From assembly GCA_963785755.1 (NCBI GenBank), contig CAWAXG010000013.1, positions 992,001-1,056,000 on the forward strand: a DNA stretch of 64,000 nt. Direction: 5' to 3'. Origin of the DNA: JACCXG01 sp963785755. GTDB lineage: Bacteria > Acidobacteriota > Vicinamibacteria > Vicinamibacterales > 2-12-FULL-66-21. The notes beneath the pieces were generated by a model. It was given only the letters and a program-made list of their open reading frames with translations. It was not told the origin of the DNA and made no database searches. The position numbers were made by a program, and so were the translations under genes. Shown here in pieces: positions 16,209-24,468 of this stretch; position 1 is the stretch's first letter, and every line of letters starts with the position of its first letter.

Positions 16209-17582
16209 ATGCCAGAGACGACGCACGTCCGGGTGCTGATCGCCGACGATCAGCCGGATATCCTCAACGCGCTGCGGCTGCTGCTCCTCGACGAGGGGTT
16301 CGAGGTGGTCGAGGCTCGCTCGCCGGTCGAGGCGATCGAGCGAATCGAGGCGGCCGATTACGATCTCGCGATCCTCGATCTGAACTACACCCGGGACACC
16401 ACTTCCGGCCAGGAAGGGCTCGACCTCCTCGAGCGGATCAAAGGGGCCGATCCCTCGCTGCCGGTGCTCGTCATGACGGCGTGGAGCAGCGTCGCCGGTG
16501 CGGTCGAGGCGATGCGCCGCGGCGCGCGCGACTACATCGAGAAGCCCTGGGAGGACGAACGGCTGCTCGCGACCGTGAGGACCCAGATCGATCTGCGTCG
16601 TGCCGTTCGACGGACGCATCGGCTGCAGGAAGCGCACTCGCGGCTGCATCGCCACGCGATGCCGGCCTTCATCGGGTCCTCGCGCGCGATCGCCGACGTG
16701 CGTCAGACCATCGATCGAATCGCGCCCTCCGACGCTGCCGTGCTGATCACCGGCGAGCACGGCACGGGCAAGGAAGTCGTCGCGACGTGGGTACACGCGC
16801 TGTCGGACCGCAAGTCGAAGGCGCTCGTCACGATGAATGCGGGCGGGCTGGCGGAGGGGATCGCGGAGAGCGAGTTGTTCGGCCACGTCAAGGGGGCGTT
16901 TACGGATGCCCGCTACGATCGCATCGGCTGCTTCGAGATGGCGGACGAGGGCACGCTCTTCCTCGACGAAATCGCGAACATGCCGGTGCGGCTGCAGGCC
17001 AAGCTGCTTCGAGTGCTGCAGACCGGCGAAGTGCAGCGGGTGGGGTCTTCCCGCCTCCGCTACGTCAACGCGCGTGTGCTGTCGGCGACCAACGCCGACC
17101 TCGCCGCCGAGATCGCCGCCGGCCGCTTTCGCGAGGATCTTCTCTACCGGCTCAACACGGTCGTCATTCACCTGCCTCCCCTGCGCGAGCGCCGCGAGGA
17201 CATCGACGCCCTGGCCGGACATTTCCTGACCCATTACGCCGCCAGATATCGCAAACCGGTGGCGAGGTTCGACGAGTCGGCGCTGACGGCGCTGCGGACG
17301 CACGCGTGGCCCGGCAACGTCCGGGAGCTTGCGCACGTCGTCGAACGGGCAGTCCTGATGGCTGACCCGAGAGCCGCCTCCGTCGTCGCGCGCGATCTCG
17401 GGTTGCAGCCGCAGCGGGCGCCGGCCGACGTGACGCCACAGTCGCTCGAGGATGCCGAACGGGTCTTCATCGAGAAGGTGCTCGCGCAGCATGGCGGCGA
17501 TGTCCGCCTGGCGGCGCAGCAGCTCGGCATGAGCCGCAGCGCGCTCTATCGGCGGTTGCAGCACTATGGCGTCAGGGAATAG
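16209..17582 (+). CDS. Sigma-54-dependent response regulator, NtrC family
   Basis: A 457-residue activator with three domains. The receiver (residues 8-125) has phosphoacceptor Asp57 in ILDLNYTRDTTSG. The AAA+ domain (about 155-385) has Walker A GEHGTGKE (usually GESGTGKE), the sigma-54-contacting GAFTDA loop, Walker B TLFLDEI and the R-finger region FREDLLYRLN. A C-terminal Fis-type helix-turn-helix (LAAQQLGMSRSALYRRLQHYG) binds DNA. Intact GAFTDA implies it can activate RNA polymerase-sigma54. It overlaps the sensor kinase by 17 nt, marking a two-component pair. Confidence 0.93.
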   Translation: MPETTHVRVLIADDQPDILNALRLLLLDEGFEVVEARSPVEAIERIEAADYDLAILDLNYTRDTTSGQEGLDLLERIKGADPSLPVLVMTAWSSVAGAVEAMRRGARDYIEKPWEDERLLATVRTQIDLRRAVRRTHRLQEAHSRLHRHAMPAFIGSSRAIADVRQTIDRIAPSDAAVLITGEHGTGKEVVATWVHALSDRKSKALVTMNAGGLAEGIAESELFGHVKGAFTDARYDRIGCFEMADEGTLFLDEIANMPVRLQAKLLRVLQTGEVQRVGSSRLRYVNARVLSATNADLAAEIAAGRFREDLLYRLNTVVIHLPPLRERREDIDALAGHFLTHYAARYRKPVARFDESALTALRTHAWPGNVRELAHVVERAVLMADPRAASVVARDLGLQPQRAPADVTPQSLEDAERVFIEKVLAQHGGDVRLAAQQLGMSRSALYRRLQHYGVRE

Positions 17583-19134
17583 GCGCGCCAGCGCGCACGC
17601 GCCGGCGGTCAGGCGCGTGCACCGCAACCTCGAACGGGCGGTCCTCCTCCTGACGTTGACGGCGGGACTGCCGGGCGGCGCGCTGCTCATCTACCTGCTG
17701 TGGCAGCAGGAATACAGCTTCGAGGTGCGCTGGACCGTCATCGCCGTGGTGGCGGCGGTCTGGATCGGATCGGCCGCGCTGGCCTTTCAGATGGTCACGC
17801 GCGTCCTCTTCCTGCAGGCCAATCTTCTCGGCGCTCTCCGTGAAGGGGACTACTCCATCCGCGGCACGGGCGCGGACGAGAACAGCGCCGTGCACCTGGT
17901 GATGCAGGAGATCAACGCGCTCGGCGACACTCTTCAGCGCCAGCGGACCGAGGCGGTCGAATCCACCAAACTCCTCCAGAGCGTGATGGCGGCGATTGAC
18001 GTGGCGGTGTTCGCGGTCGACCCCGAGGGAAAGCTGGTGCTGGTCAATCCTGCGGCAGAGCGGCTGATCGGGCGGCCGGCATCGGCGCTCCTCGGGACCG
18101 AGGCGCAGCAGATGCGGCTGACCGCGTATCTGACCGGCGAGACGCCGCGGCTGATCGACAGGCCGTTCGGGCCGGAGAGCGGGCGGCTCGAGCTCCGCCG
18201 TTCGACTTTTCGCCGGGATGGGAAACCGCACCAGCTGCTGGTCTTCGCCGACCTGAGCCGGGCGCTGCGTGAAGAGGAGCAGCAGGCATGGCAGCGAATC
18301 GTCCGGGTGCTGTCGCACGAGATCAACAACTCGCTGACGCCGATCAAGTCGATCGCGCACAGCATCAAGCGCATGCTGTCGCGAGTGCCTGATCTGCCCC
18401 GCGCCGCGGAAATCCAGGACGGCCTGAACCTGATCGAGACGCGCTCGGGATCGCTCGGCCGCTTCCTGCGCGCCTACGCGCAACTCGCCCGGCTGCCAAA
18501 ACCGCAGCAGCGCCCGGTCCAGATCTCCCCGATCGCGCATCGCGTCGCGGAGCTCGAGAACCGGCTCGCGGTCGCTGTCAAGGGCACCAGCGAGATCGAG
18601 GTCAACGCGGATCCGGATCAGATCGAGCAGCTGCTGATCAACATCGTCCGCAACGCGGTCGACGCGACGCTCGAAACGAGCGGCAGCGTCTGGATCGACT
18701 GGAAACAGGTGGATGGATCGCTGCAGCTGATCGTGGAAGACGAAGGCCCGGGTCTTCCGGATACGGCGAACCTCTTCGTGCCATTCTTCACGACGAAACC
18801 GGCAGGCTCGGGCATCGGCCTGGCGCTGAGCCGTCAGATCGCCGAAGCGCACGGCGGCACGCTGGCACTGGAAAACCGCTCGGAAGCCAAGGGGTGCCGC
18901 GCGGTCCTCAGGCTGCCGCTCAGTCCTGCGTGCACGTCGCACGTCCTGCGTGCAACGTCCTACGTGCGAACGTGCTTTCGTGCGACGTCCTACGTGCAAA
19001 CGTGCTTTTCGTGCGACGTGCTCACGTGCGACGTCCTACGTGCGACGTGCGCACACAGCACGAAAAGCACGTGCGCACGTAGCACCCAGCACGAAGAGCA
19101 CGTGCGCACCCAGCACGTAGCCCGCAGCACGTGA
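17566..19134 (+). CDS. NtrY-like sensor histidine kinase with repeat-derived C-terminal tail
   Basis: A 522-residue kinase. It has two membrane helices (about residues 27-46 and 56-77), a HAMP-like linker, a PAS domain (about 135-235, VDPEGKLVLVNPAAERLIG), the phosphoacceptor His251 in VLSHEINNSLTPIKS, and an ATPase domain (NIVRNAVDAT, VEDEGPGLPD, GSGIGLALS). The kinase proper ends near residue 454 (AVLRLPLSP). Another 68 residues (rich in Cys, Thr, His, Arg) are encoded by ACGTGC-word repeat tract 3 before a TGA at 19132. It probably phosphorylates the overlapping NtrC-type regulator and perhaps the SpoIIE-type regulator. Confidence 0.9.
   Translation: MASGNRRASAHAPAVRRVHRNLERAVLLLTLTAGLPGGALLIYLLWQQEYSFEVRWTVIAVVAAVWIGSAALAFQMVTRVLFLQANLLGALREGDYSIRGTGADENSAVHLVMQEINALGDTLQRQRTEAVESTKLLQSVMAAIDVAVFAVDPEGKLVLVNPAAERLIGRPASALLGTEAQQMRLTAYLTGETPRLIDRPFGPESGRLELRRSTFRRDGKPHQLLVFADLSRALREEEQQAWQRIVRVLSHEINNSLTPIKSIAHSIKRMLSRVPDLPRAAEIQDGLNLIETRSGSLGRFLRAYAQLARLPKPQQRPVQISPIAHRVAELENRLAVAVKGTSEIEVNADPDQIEQLLINIVRNAVDATLETSGSVWIDWKQVDGSLQLIVEDEGPGLPDTANLFVPFFTTKPAGSGIGLALSRQIAEAHGGTLALENRSEAKGCRAVLRLPLSPACTSHVLRATSYVRTCFRATSYVQTCFSCDVLTCDVLRATCAHSTKSTCARSTQHEEHVRTQHVARST
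18928..19134 (+). repeat. ACGTGC word-repeat tract 3, inside the kinase reading frame
   Basis: A tract of the same unit family as tracts 1, 2, 4 and 5. Here many units carry CGACGTCC or TACGTGC. The left arm runs 18928 to about 19050 and the right arm (GCACGTGCGCACGTAGCAC direction) about 19055-19130. It is translated as the last 68 residues of the sensor kinase. The hemL -10 box starts two bases after its end. Confidence 0.85.
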
Positions 19135-19135
19135 C

Positions 19136-19141
19136 TATAAT
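19136..19141 (+). promoter_or_regulatory. hemL -10 box, leaderless configuration
   Basis: A perfect TATAAT at 19136-19141 with the hemL ATG at 19148, leaving 6 nt between, so transcription is predicted to begin at the start codon. The corresponding -35 position (about 19113-19118) lies within repeat tract 3 and does not resemble TTGACA. The upstream kinase stop codon is only 1 nt from the box. Confidence 0.55.
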
Positions 19142-19147
19142 TCGTCC

Positions 19148-20443
19148 ATGCGATCCCCCACTCCGCGCTCGGAGAAACTGTTCCTTTCGGCGGCCCGCAT
19201 CCTGCCTGGCGGCGTGGATAGTCCGGTTCGTGCATTCAAAGCGGTTGGCGCGACGCCGATATTCATCGACCGCGGCCGGGGAGCGCATCTCGAGGACGTG
19301 GACGGCAACACCTACATCGACTACGTCATGTCCTGGGGTCCGCTGATGCACGGGCACGCGCCGAAAGGGCTCGTGAAGGCATTGACCGCGGCCGCCTCGC
19401 GCGGCACCAGCTTCGGGGCGCCGACCGAGCTCGAGACGCGGCTCGCTCAGCGAGTCGCGACGCTGATGCCCTCGATCGAACGGCTCCGGTTCGTGAGCTC
19501 GGGGACCGAGGCGACGATGAGCGCCGCCCGGGTGGCGCGGGCGTTCACCGGACGGGACAAGATCATCAAGTTCGAGGGGTGCTATCACGGGCATGCCGAC
19601 GCGTTTCTGGTGAAGGCGGGGTCGGGAGCGATGACGCTCGGCACACCGACGAGCCCGGGCGTCCCCGCGAGCGCGGCCCGCGACACACTCGTGGCGCGCT
19701 ACAACGACCTCGATTCGGTCGAGCGCCTGCTCGATCAGAACCATCGTGAAGTCGCAGCACTGTTCGTCGAGCCGATCGCGGGAAACATGGGCCTGGTGCC
19801 GCCGCGCGACGGATTCCTCAACGGCCTGCGCAAAATCTGCACGCGGGAGCGCGTGCTCCTGGTGTTCGATGAAGTGATCTCGGGCTTCCGCGCGTCGGCA
19901 GGCGGCGCGCAGCAGATCTTCGGCGTGAAACCGGATCTGACGTGCCTTGGCAAGATCATCGGTGGCGGGCTGCCGGTTGGCGCCTACGGCGGTCGAGCGG
20001 ACGTCATGGAGCTCCTGGCGCCATCCGGACCCGTCTACCAGGCGGGGACCCTGTCCGGCAATCCCCTCGCCATGACCGCCGGGCTGTGGTGTCTGGAACA
20101 CCTGTCGCCGCGCCTGTACAAGCACCTCGCCAGCCTTGGCGCCCGCCTGGCCGCTGGCCTCGCTGACGCCGCGCGAGCCGCGAACGTGCCGATGCAGGTG
20201 AACGCCTTCGGTTCTCTGCTCACGCCGTTCTTCACGTCGCGGCAGGTCCGCGATCATGCGTCGGCCGCAGCGTCGGACACCGCCGCCTATGCCAGCTTCT
20301 TTCGTGGACTGCTGACACGCGGCGTCTACGCCCCACCCTCACAGTTCGAAGCGTGGTTCATCTCCGGCGCACATTCCGAGAAGGATATCGACCGGACGGT
20401 GAAAGCCGCGAAGGACGTCCTGAAGAAACTGCGGAGTTGGTGA
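19148..20443 (+). CDS. hemL: Glutamate-1-semialdehyde 2,1-aminomutase
   Basis: A 431-residue PLP enzyme of aminotransferase class III converting glutamate-1-semialdehyde to 5-aminolevulinate, directly after the HemA step. It shows the N-terminal LPGGVDSPVRAF signature, SSGTEATMSAARVAR, GCYHGHAD and VFDEVISGFR. The PLP lysine is Lys269 in LTCLGKIIGGGLPVGAYGG. Length is normal. It is separated from the other hem genes by about 7 kb of permease and signalling genes but completes the C5 route within the window. A strong hairpin follows the stop. Confidence 0.97.
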   Translation: MRSPTPRSEKLFLSAARILPGGVDSPVRAFKAVGATPIFIDRGRGAHLEDVDGNTYIDYVMSWGPLMHGHAPKGLVKALTAAASRGTSFGAPTELETRLAQRVATLMPSIERLRFVSSGTEATMSAARVARAFTGRDKIIKFEGCYHGHADAFLVKAGSGAMTLGTPTSPGVPASAARDTLVARYNDLDSVERLLDQNHREVAALFVEPIAGNMGLVPPRDGFLNGLRKICTRERVLLVFDEVISGFRASAGGAQQIFGVKPDLTCLGKIIGGGLPVGAYGGRADVMELLAPSGPVYQAGTLSGNPLAMTAGLWCLEHLSPRLYKHLASLGARLAAGLADAARAANVPMQVNAFGSLLTPFFTSRQVRDHASAAASDTAAYASFFRGLLTRGVYAPPSQFEAWFISGAHSEKDIDRTVKAAKDVLKKLRSW

Positions 20444-20471
20444 GATCAGGGGAGCCGAGGCTCCCCTGATC
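20444..20471. terminator. Bidirectional hairpin between convergent hemL and downstream gene
   Basis: A 12-bp perfect stem (GATCAGGGGAGC / GCTCCCCTGATC) with the 4-nt loop CGAG, starting immediately after the hemL TGA. No U-run follows, so it may act as an mRNA end barrier rather than a classic intrinsic terminator. The adjoining 20472-20500 repeats CTGATCCCTGATC words, the same alphabet as the tract at 22.9-23.0 kb. Confidence 0.7.
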
Positions 20472-20501
20472 CGATCGCTGATCCCTGATCGCCGATCCCG
20501 A

Positions 20502-21458
20502 CTATCGAATGTCCGGCGGCGAGTCGAGCCGGACGCGCAGGATGGTGCCCGGCGGAAGGTTGACGTCCTTGCCCTCGGTGGCAGCGATCGTTCCGCCGCC
20601 GCCGATCAACACGCCCAGCACCGCACCTTTCACGCCGCCGATGATACCGCCGATGATGCCGCCGATCGCCGAGCCGGCACCAATCCGGCCGACTTCACCG
20701 CGAATGCCTTCGCTCTCCAGCGCCTGGGTCACCGTTCCGCGCATCTGGTAACGCCGGCCCTTGACGGTGATTTCGTCGAACGCAACGGTCAACGAGCCTT
20801 TTCGATCGGTACGGGTCGCGGGATTCACGGAGCTCACGACGCCGCGCAGGATCGATCCGGCCGGAATCAAGACGTCATTGCCGCGGTACAGATCAGCAAC
20901 CGTCGTCGCCTCGAATCGATCCTCGACCTGCGCAGTCGACGAGCTCAACGCGTTCTGCAGCCGGGCGTCGATCTCCGTGCCTTCCGGAATGATGGTGCGG
21001 CCGCTCGGCCGGCGATCATCCCGCCCCGTGTCGGAGACGCCGCCGCTCGTGCCGGATCCGTTGCCGGCGCCGCTGCCGCTGCCAGCACCACTCGAAATAC
21101 CATCGCGGCTGGAGCCGCTCGAGCTCGACGAGGCCGTCTCTCCGCGGGCGCGAGATCGGATGTCCTGCACGCGATCGCGCAGTTCCGCGTACTCGGCGCG
21201 ATTGACGGACCCTTCCTTGCGCAGCTTGACCTTCAGATAAGTGACCTCATCGCGGACATCGTCCAGTTCCGACTCCAACCGGGAAGCCCGCGACGAATCG
21301 GTCGATCGAAGCCGGGAGACCTCCGACCCCGCCTGAAACACCTGGTCCTGCAGCCGCTGAATATCGGTCGTGCTGACGGTCTGTTGTGCGGCGGCCACGC
21401 TCGCAATCGCCAGCAGTGCCACCGCCATGGCCGGTCGCAGCCTTGCCTGTGCAGTCAT
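20502..21458 (-). CDS. Secreted coiled-coil / glycine-zipper protein of unknown function
   Basis: A 318-residue protein with a signal peptide (LRPAMAVALLAIASVAAAQQ) and a coiled coil (about residues 30-105, VSRLRSTDSSRASRLESELDDV). A Ser/Gly-rich linker follows, then a beta-rich domain (about 150-245, IIPEGTEIDARLQNALSSST...VLIPAGSILRGVVSSV). It ends in a glycine zipper (GAGSAIGGIIGGIIGGVKGAVLG) and PPGTILRVRLDSP. The beta domain faintly resembles the VirB10/TrbI C-terminal fold (LIPAGS), but no T4SS genes are nearby. ATG 21458 has GGAG 6 nt upstream and is preferred over 21470. Function not recognised. Confidence 0.75.
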   Translation of the reverse strand: MTAQARLRPAMAVALLAIASVAAAQQTVSTTDIQRLQDQVFQAGSEVSRLRSTDSSRASRLESELDDVRDEVTYLKVKLRKEGSVNRAEYAELRDRVQDIRSRARGETASSSSSGSSRDGISSGAGSGSGAGNGSGTSGGVSDTGRDDRRPSGRTIIPEGTEIDARLQNALSSSTAQVEDRFEATTVADLYRGNDVLIPAGSILRGVVSSVNPATRTDRKGSLTVAFDEITVKGRRYQMRGTVTQALESEGIRGEVGRIGAGSAIGGIIGGIIGGVKGAVLGVLIGGGGTIAATEGKDVNLPPGTILRVRLDSPPDIR

Positions 21459-21692
21459 CTTTCTCTCCATCTCATTTGCCCCTCATCTGCCGCTGGTGTC
21501 CGCTAGAAAGGACGTCCCGCGGGCATATCCAGTCGTCAGTGCAAGATCCGTTGCGCCCCGAGCTCATCCTTTGAGAACCTCGAATCTCACACATTCCATG
21601 CGGTTTACTCGATCCACCTGTTTTTGACCCGGCTCGACAGGGCAGATGCCTTAAGTTCAGCCTTGTTAGCCCGTTGGTATCATTGAGAATCC

Positions 21693-22935
21693 ATGACGCT
21701 CGTCAGGCTCCACAAGACCATCGGCGTGCGGGTCGGCGCGGTTCAGGTCGGCGGAGGCGCACCCATCGTCGTGCAGTCGATGACGATGACGGACACGGCG
21801 GATGCGGCGGCAACCGCCAGCCAGTGCATTGAACTGGCCGAAGCCGGATCCGAGATGGTCAGGGTCACGGTCAATCTCCCCCAGGCCGCCGAGGCCGTTC
21901 CCGAGATCAAGCGCCGCATGCTCGACGCGGGAGTCGCCGCTCCTCTTATCGGCGACTTTCATTACAACGGCCACCTGCTTCTGACTCGCTATCCCGAATG
22001 CGCCAGGGCGCTCGACAAGTACCGCATCAATCCCGGCAACGTCGGCACGGGCAGGCGGCGGGACGAACAGTTCGCGACGATTTGCGCGGTCGCGCGTGAC
22101 AACGGCAAACCCGTCCGCATCGGCGTGAACGGCGGCTCGCTGAACCAGGAGCTCGTCGTCGCGAAGATGCAGGAGAACACCGACCGCGACCGCGGGTTGA
22201 CCTCCGAGGAAGTCATCAACGAGTGCATGGTCCTGTCGGCGGTGCAATCCACCGAGCTGGCGCTGGAGTCAGGCCTGCGCCGCGACCAGATCATCATCTC
22301 GTGCAAGACGTCGCGCCCCCGCGATCTGATTGCGGTCTATCGCGAGCTCGCGCGACGCACCGATCAGCCGCTGCATCTCGGACTGACCGAAGCCGGCATG
22401 GGCATGAAGGGGCTGATCTGGTCCGCGGCCTCGATGGGCGTGCTGTTGAACGAAGGCATCGGCGACACGATTCGCGTGTCGCTGACGCCGCGTCCCGGAG
22501 GCGATCGCCGCGAGGAAGTCTATGCCGCGTGCGAGCTCCTGCAGTCGCTCGGGCTGCGCGCGTTCTCGCCGAGCGTCACCGCCTGTCCGGGCTGCGGCCG
22601 CACCACGAGCACGACCTTCCAGGAGCTCGCCGAACGGACGCAGAATTACATTCGGGAACGGATGCCCGAATGGAAGACGCAGTACCGAAGGAGTGGAGGC
22701 CATGACCCTCGCGGTCATGGGCTGCGTCGTCAACGGTCCCGGCGAATCGAAGGCCGCCAACATCGGAATCAGCCTTCCCGGGACGGGTGAGTCACCGAAT
22801 TGCCCCGTCTACATCGACGGCGAGCACCACACGACGCTCCGCGGCACGTACGACGAGCTGGCTGCGGCGTTCAAGGAGCTCGTCGACACCTACATCGACA
22901 CGAAGTATCCGCGGAAAGTCCGGGCCAATCCTTAA
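21693..22935 (+). CDS. ispG: 4-hydroxy-3-methylbut-2-enyl diphosphate synthase, +1 frameshift
   Basis: IspG/GcpE makes HMBPP from MEcPP in the MEP isoprenoid pathway, using a [4Fe-4S] cluster. The first frame gives the TIM-barrel domain (PIVVQSMTMTDTADAAAT, NPGNVG, VRIGVNGGSL) and two cluster cysteines (ACPGCGRTT). A second frame supplies the rest (VEAMTLAVMGCVVNGPGESKAANIG) with the third cysteine and the Glu ligand, ending at 22935. The shift lies at 22683-22690 (CAGTACCGAAGG); removal of one base rejoins the frames. Its TAA shares bases with the stop of the convergent MATE gene. Confidence 0.93.
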
Positions 22936-23030
22936 TCCCTGATCCCTGATCCTGGATCCCAATCCGCATCCGGATCCCGATCCGGATCCGGATGGGGATT
23001 CCGGATCAGGGATTGTGGATTTGGATTGAA
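22932..23030. repeat. GATCC-type word-repeat tract (inverted)
   Basis: A tract of shuffled words such as AATCCCTGATCC, GGATCCC, GATCCGGATCC. The left half runs in the TCCCTGATCC direction and the right half in the GGATCAGGGATT direction, so it is an imperfect inverted repeat. It encodes the C-terminal tail of the MATE transporter on the minus strand. Similar words follow the hemL hairpin at 20472-20500. Confidence 0.8.
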
Positions 23031-24398
23031 TCCTCCTGACGGAACCTGGAGCAAAGCGAGTACCGCGTGAATGCGCCGCCACCAGACGACGGCTAGGGCG
23101 ACGCCGCAGATGATCAACCCCAGCGAAAGGCCCCACCACAAGCCGATCACGCCGAGGCCCGCGTGAAATGCCAGGATGTAGGCGACCGGAAGGCCGAGGG
23201 CCCAATGGGCCGCCAGGTTCCACAGCATCGGTGTGCGGGTATCTCCGAGGCCGCGAAGAATACCGGTGCCAACGCCCTGGATGCCGTCGAACAACTGAAA
23301 GATGGCGGCAACGCCGAGCAGCGTGACGCCGATCTGAAGAACGGCGCGATCCGAGGTGAACGCGGCGATCAAGGGCCTGGGAAAAAGCACGAAGACGGCC
23401 GCGGCGCAGGTCATGAAGCACGCCCCGAAGAAGAGCGCGGTCCAGCCCGCCCGCGCGGCGCCAGGGCCGTCGCGCGCCCCGATCGCATGACCGACGCGAA
23501 CGGCGCCGGCCGAGGCGATTCCCAGCGGAACCATGAACGTGAACCCGGCAAGGTTCAGGGCGATCTGGTGCGCCGCGAGCGCCGCGGGGGGCAACCGCCC
23601 GGCGAGCGCGGAAGCCGCCGCGAACACTCCCACTTCGAGCGTCAACTGCAGCGCCGCGGGATAGCCGAGCACGATCAGCTGCCGCATCCGCTCGAGCTCG
23701 ATGCCGAACGGGGTCTCGAACAGTCCCGGGCGGCGTCCCCGCTCGCGCTGAACGATGACCACCAGCAGGAAGCCCGCCATGACGATGCGCGAGAAGACCG
23801 TCGCCCACGCGGCGCCGGCGACGCCGAGCGCGGGCGCGCCGAACCGGCCGAAGATCAGGATCCAGTTGACGATCACGTTCACGACATTCGCAATCACGAG
23901 CGCGGTCATCACCGGGCGGACCGAACCCATGCCCTGCAGATACCGGCGGAAGCAGAAATACAGGAGCAGTGGCGTCACGCTCCACGCGACGACGTCCACG
24001 TAGGGTCGCGTCAAGCGCAGGACCTCTGGATCCATGCCCCACGCATCGAGAGACGAGCTGAGCAGGAACAGCAACGCCGTCACCGGAACCGAGAGGACGA
24101 GGCTCAGCGCGATGCCATGAAAGAGCCATCGGTGACATTCATCGAGACGGCGGGCGCCGAAGGCCTGCGATACCAGCGTGTCCATCCCGAGCAGCATTCC
24201 GAGCGAGAACACCGCAACCGCGTTGAACACCGCCGTTCCAATGCCTACGGCGCCGATCGCTTCGGCGCTCAGCCCGCCCACCATCAGCGTGTCAACCATG
24301 CCCATGGTGATCCAGCCGAGCTCCGCCACGACGACCGGAGCCGCGAGCATGAGCATCGGCCGGAACTCGGCGCGCAGGTTGGTGAACGACGGGCGCAT
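22932..24398 (-). CDS. MATE-family multidrug/cation efflux transporter
   Basis: A 488-residue (from ATG 24398) twelve-helix MATE/NorM-like protein that exports organic cations in exchange for Na+ or H+. Typical features are APVVVAELGWITMGMVDTLMVGGLSAEAIGAVGIG near the N-terminus, MDTLVSQAFGARR, and the repeat in the second half (GIASAGAVRVGHAIGARDG). A GTG at 24419 would add seven residues. The transporter core ends near VPSGG; the last about 35 residues are encoded by the GATCC repeat tract and are rich in Asp, Pro and Asn. Convergent with ispG, with overlapping stops. Confidence 0.9.
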   Translation of the reverse strand: MRPSFTNLRAEFRPMLMLAAPVVVAELGWITMGMVDTLMVGGLSAEAIGAVGIGTAVFNAVAVFSLGMLLGMDTLVSQAFGARRLDECHRWLFHGIALSLVLSVPVTALLFLLSSSLDAWGMDPEVLRLTRPYVDVVAWSVTPLLLYFCFRRYLQGMGSVRPVMTALVIANVVNVIVNWILIFGRFGAPALGVAGAAWATVFSRIVMAGFLLVVIVQRERGRRPGLFETPFGIELERMRQLIVLGYPAALQLTLEVGVFAAASALAGRLPPAALAAHQIALNLAGFTFMVPLGIASAGAVRVGHAIGARDGPGAARAGWTALFFGACFMTCAAAVFVLFPRPLIAAFTSDRAVLQIGVTLLGVAAIFQLFDGIQGVGTGILRGLGDTRTPMLWNLAAHWALGLPVAYILAFHAGLGVIGLWWGLSLGLIICGVALAVVWWRRIHAVLALLQVPSGGFNPNPQSLIRNPHPDPDRDPDADWDPGSGIRD

Positions 24399-24468
24399 GT
24401 GGAGGTTCGATTGTGTCACGCTCGACCGGGGGCCGCGGTCGAAGCGGGGTGCGTGCGGGGCCTGACGG

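Noticed and set aside
20444..20471. Classical Rho-independent terminator after hemL
   Set aside because: The hairpin is strong but lacks a U-run on either strand, so it is recorded as a bidirectional hairpin with reduced certainty.
20502..21458. Type IV secretion VirB10 homolog
   Set aside because: Only a weak LIPAGS-like resemblance; no TM-proline-rich VirB10 layout and no other T4SS genes nearby.
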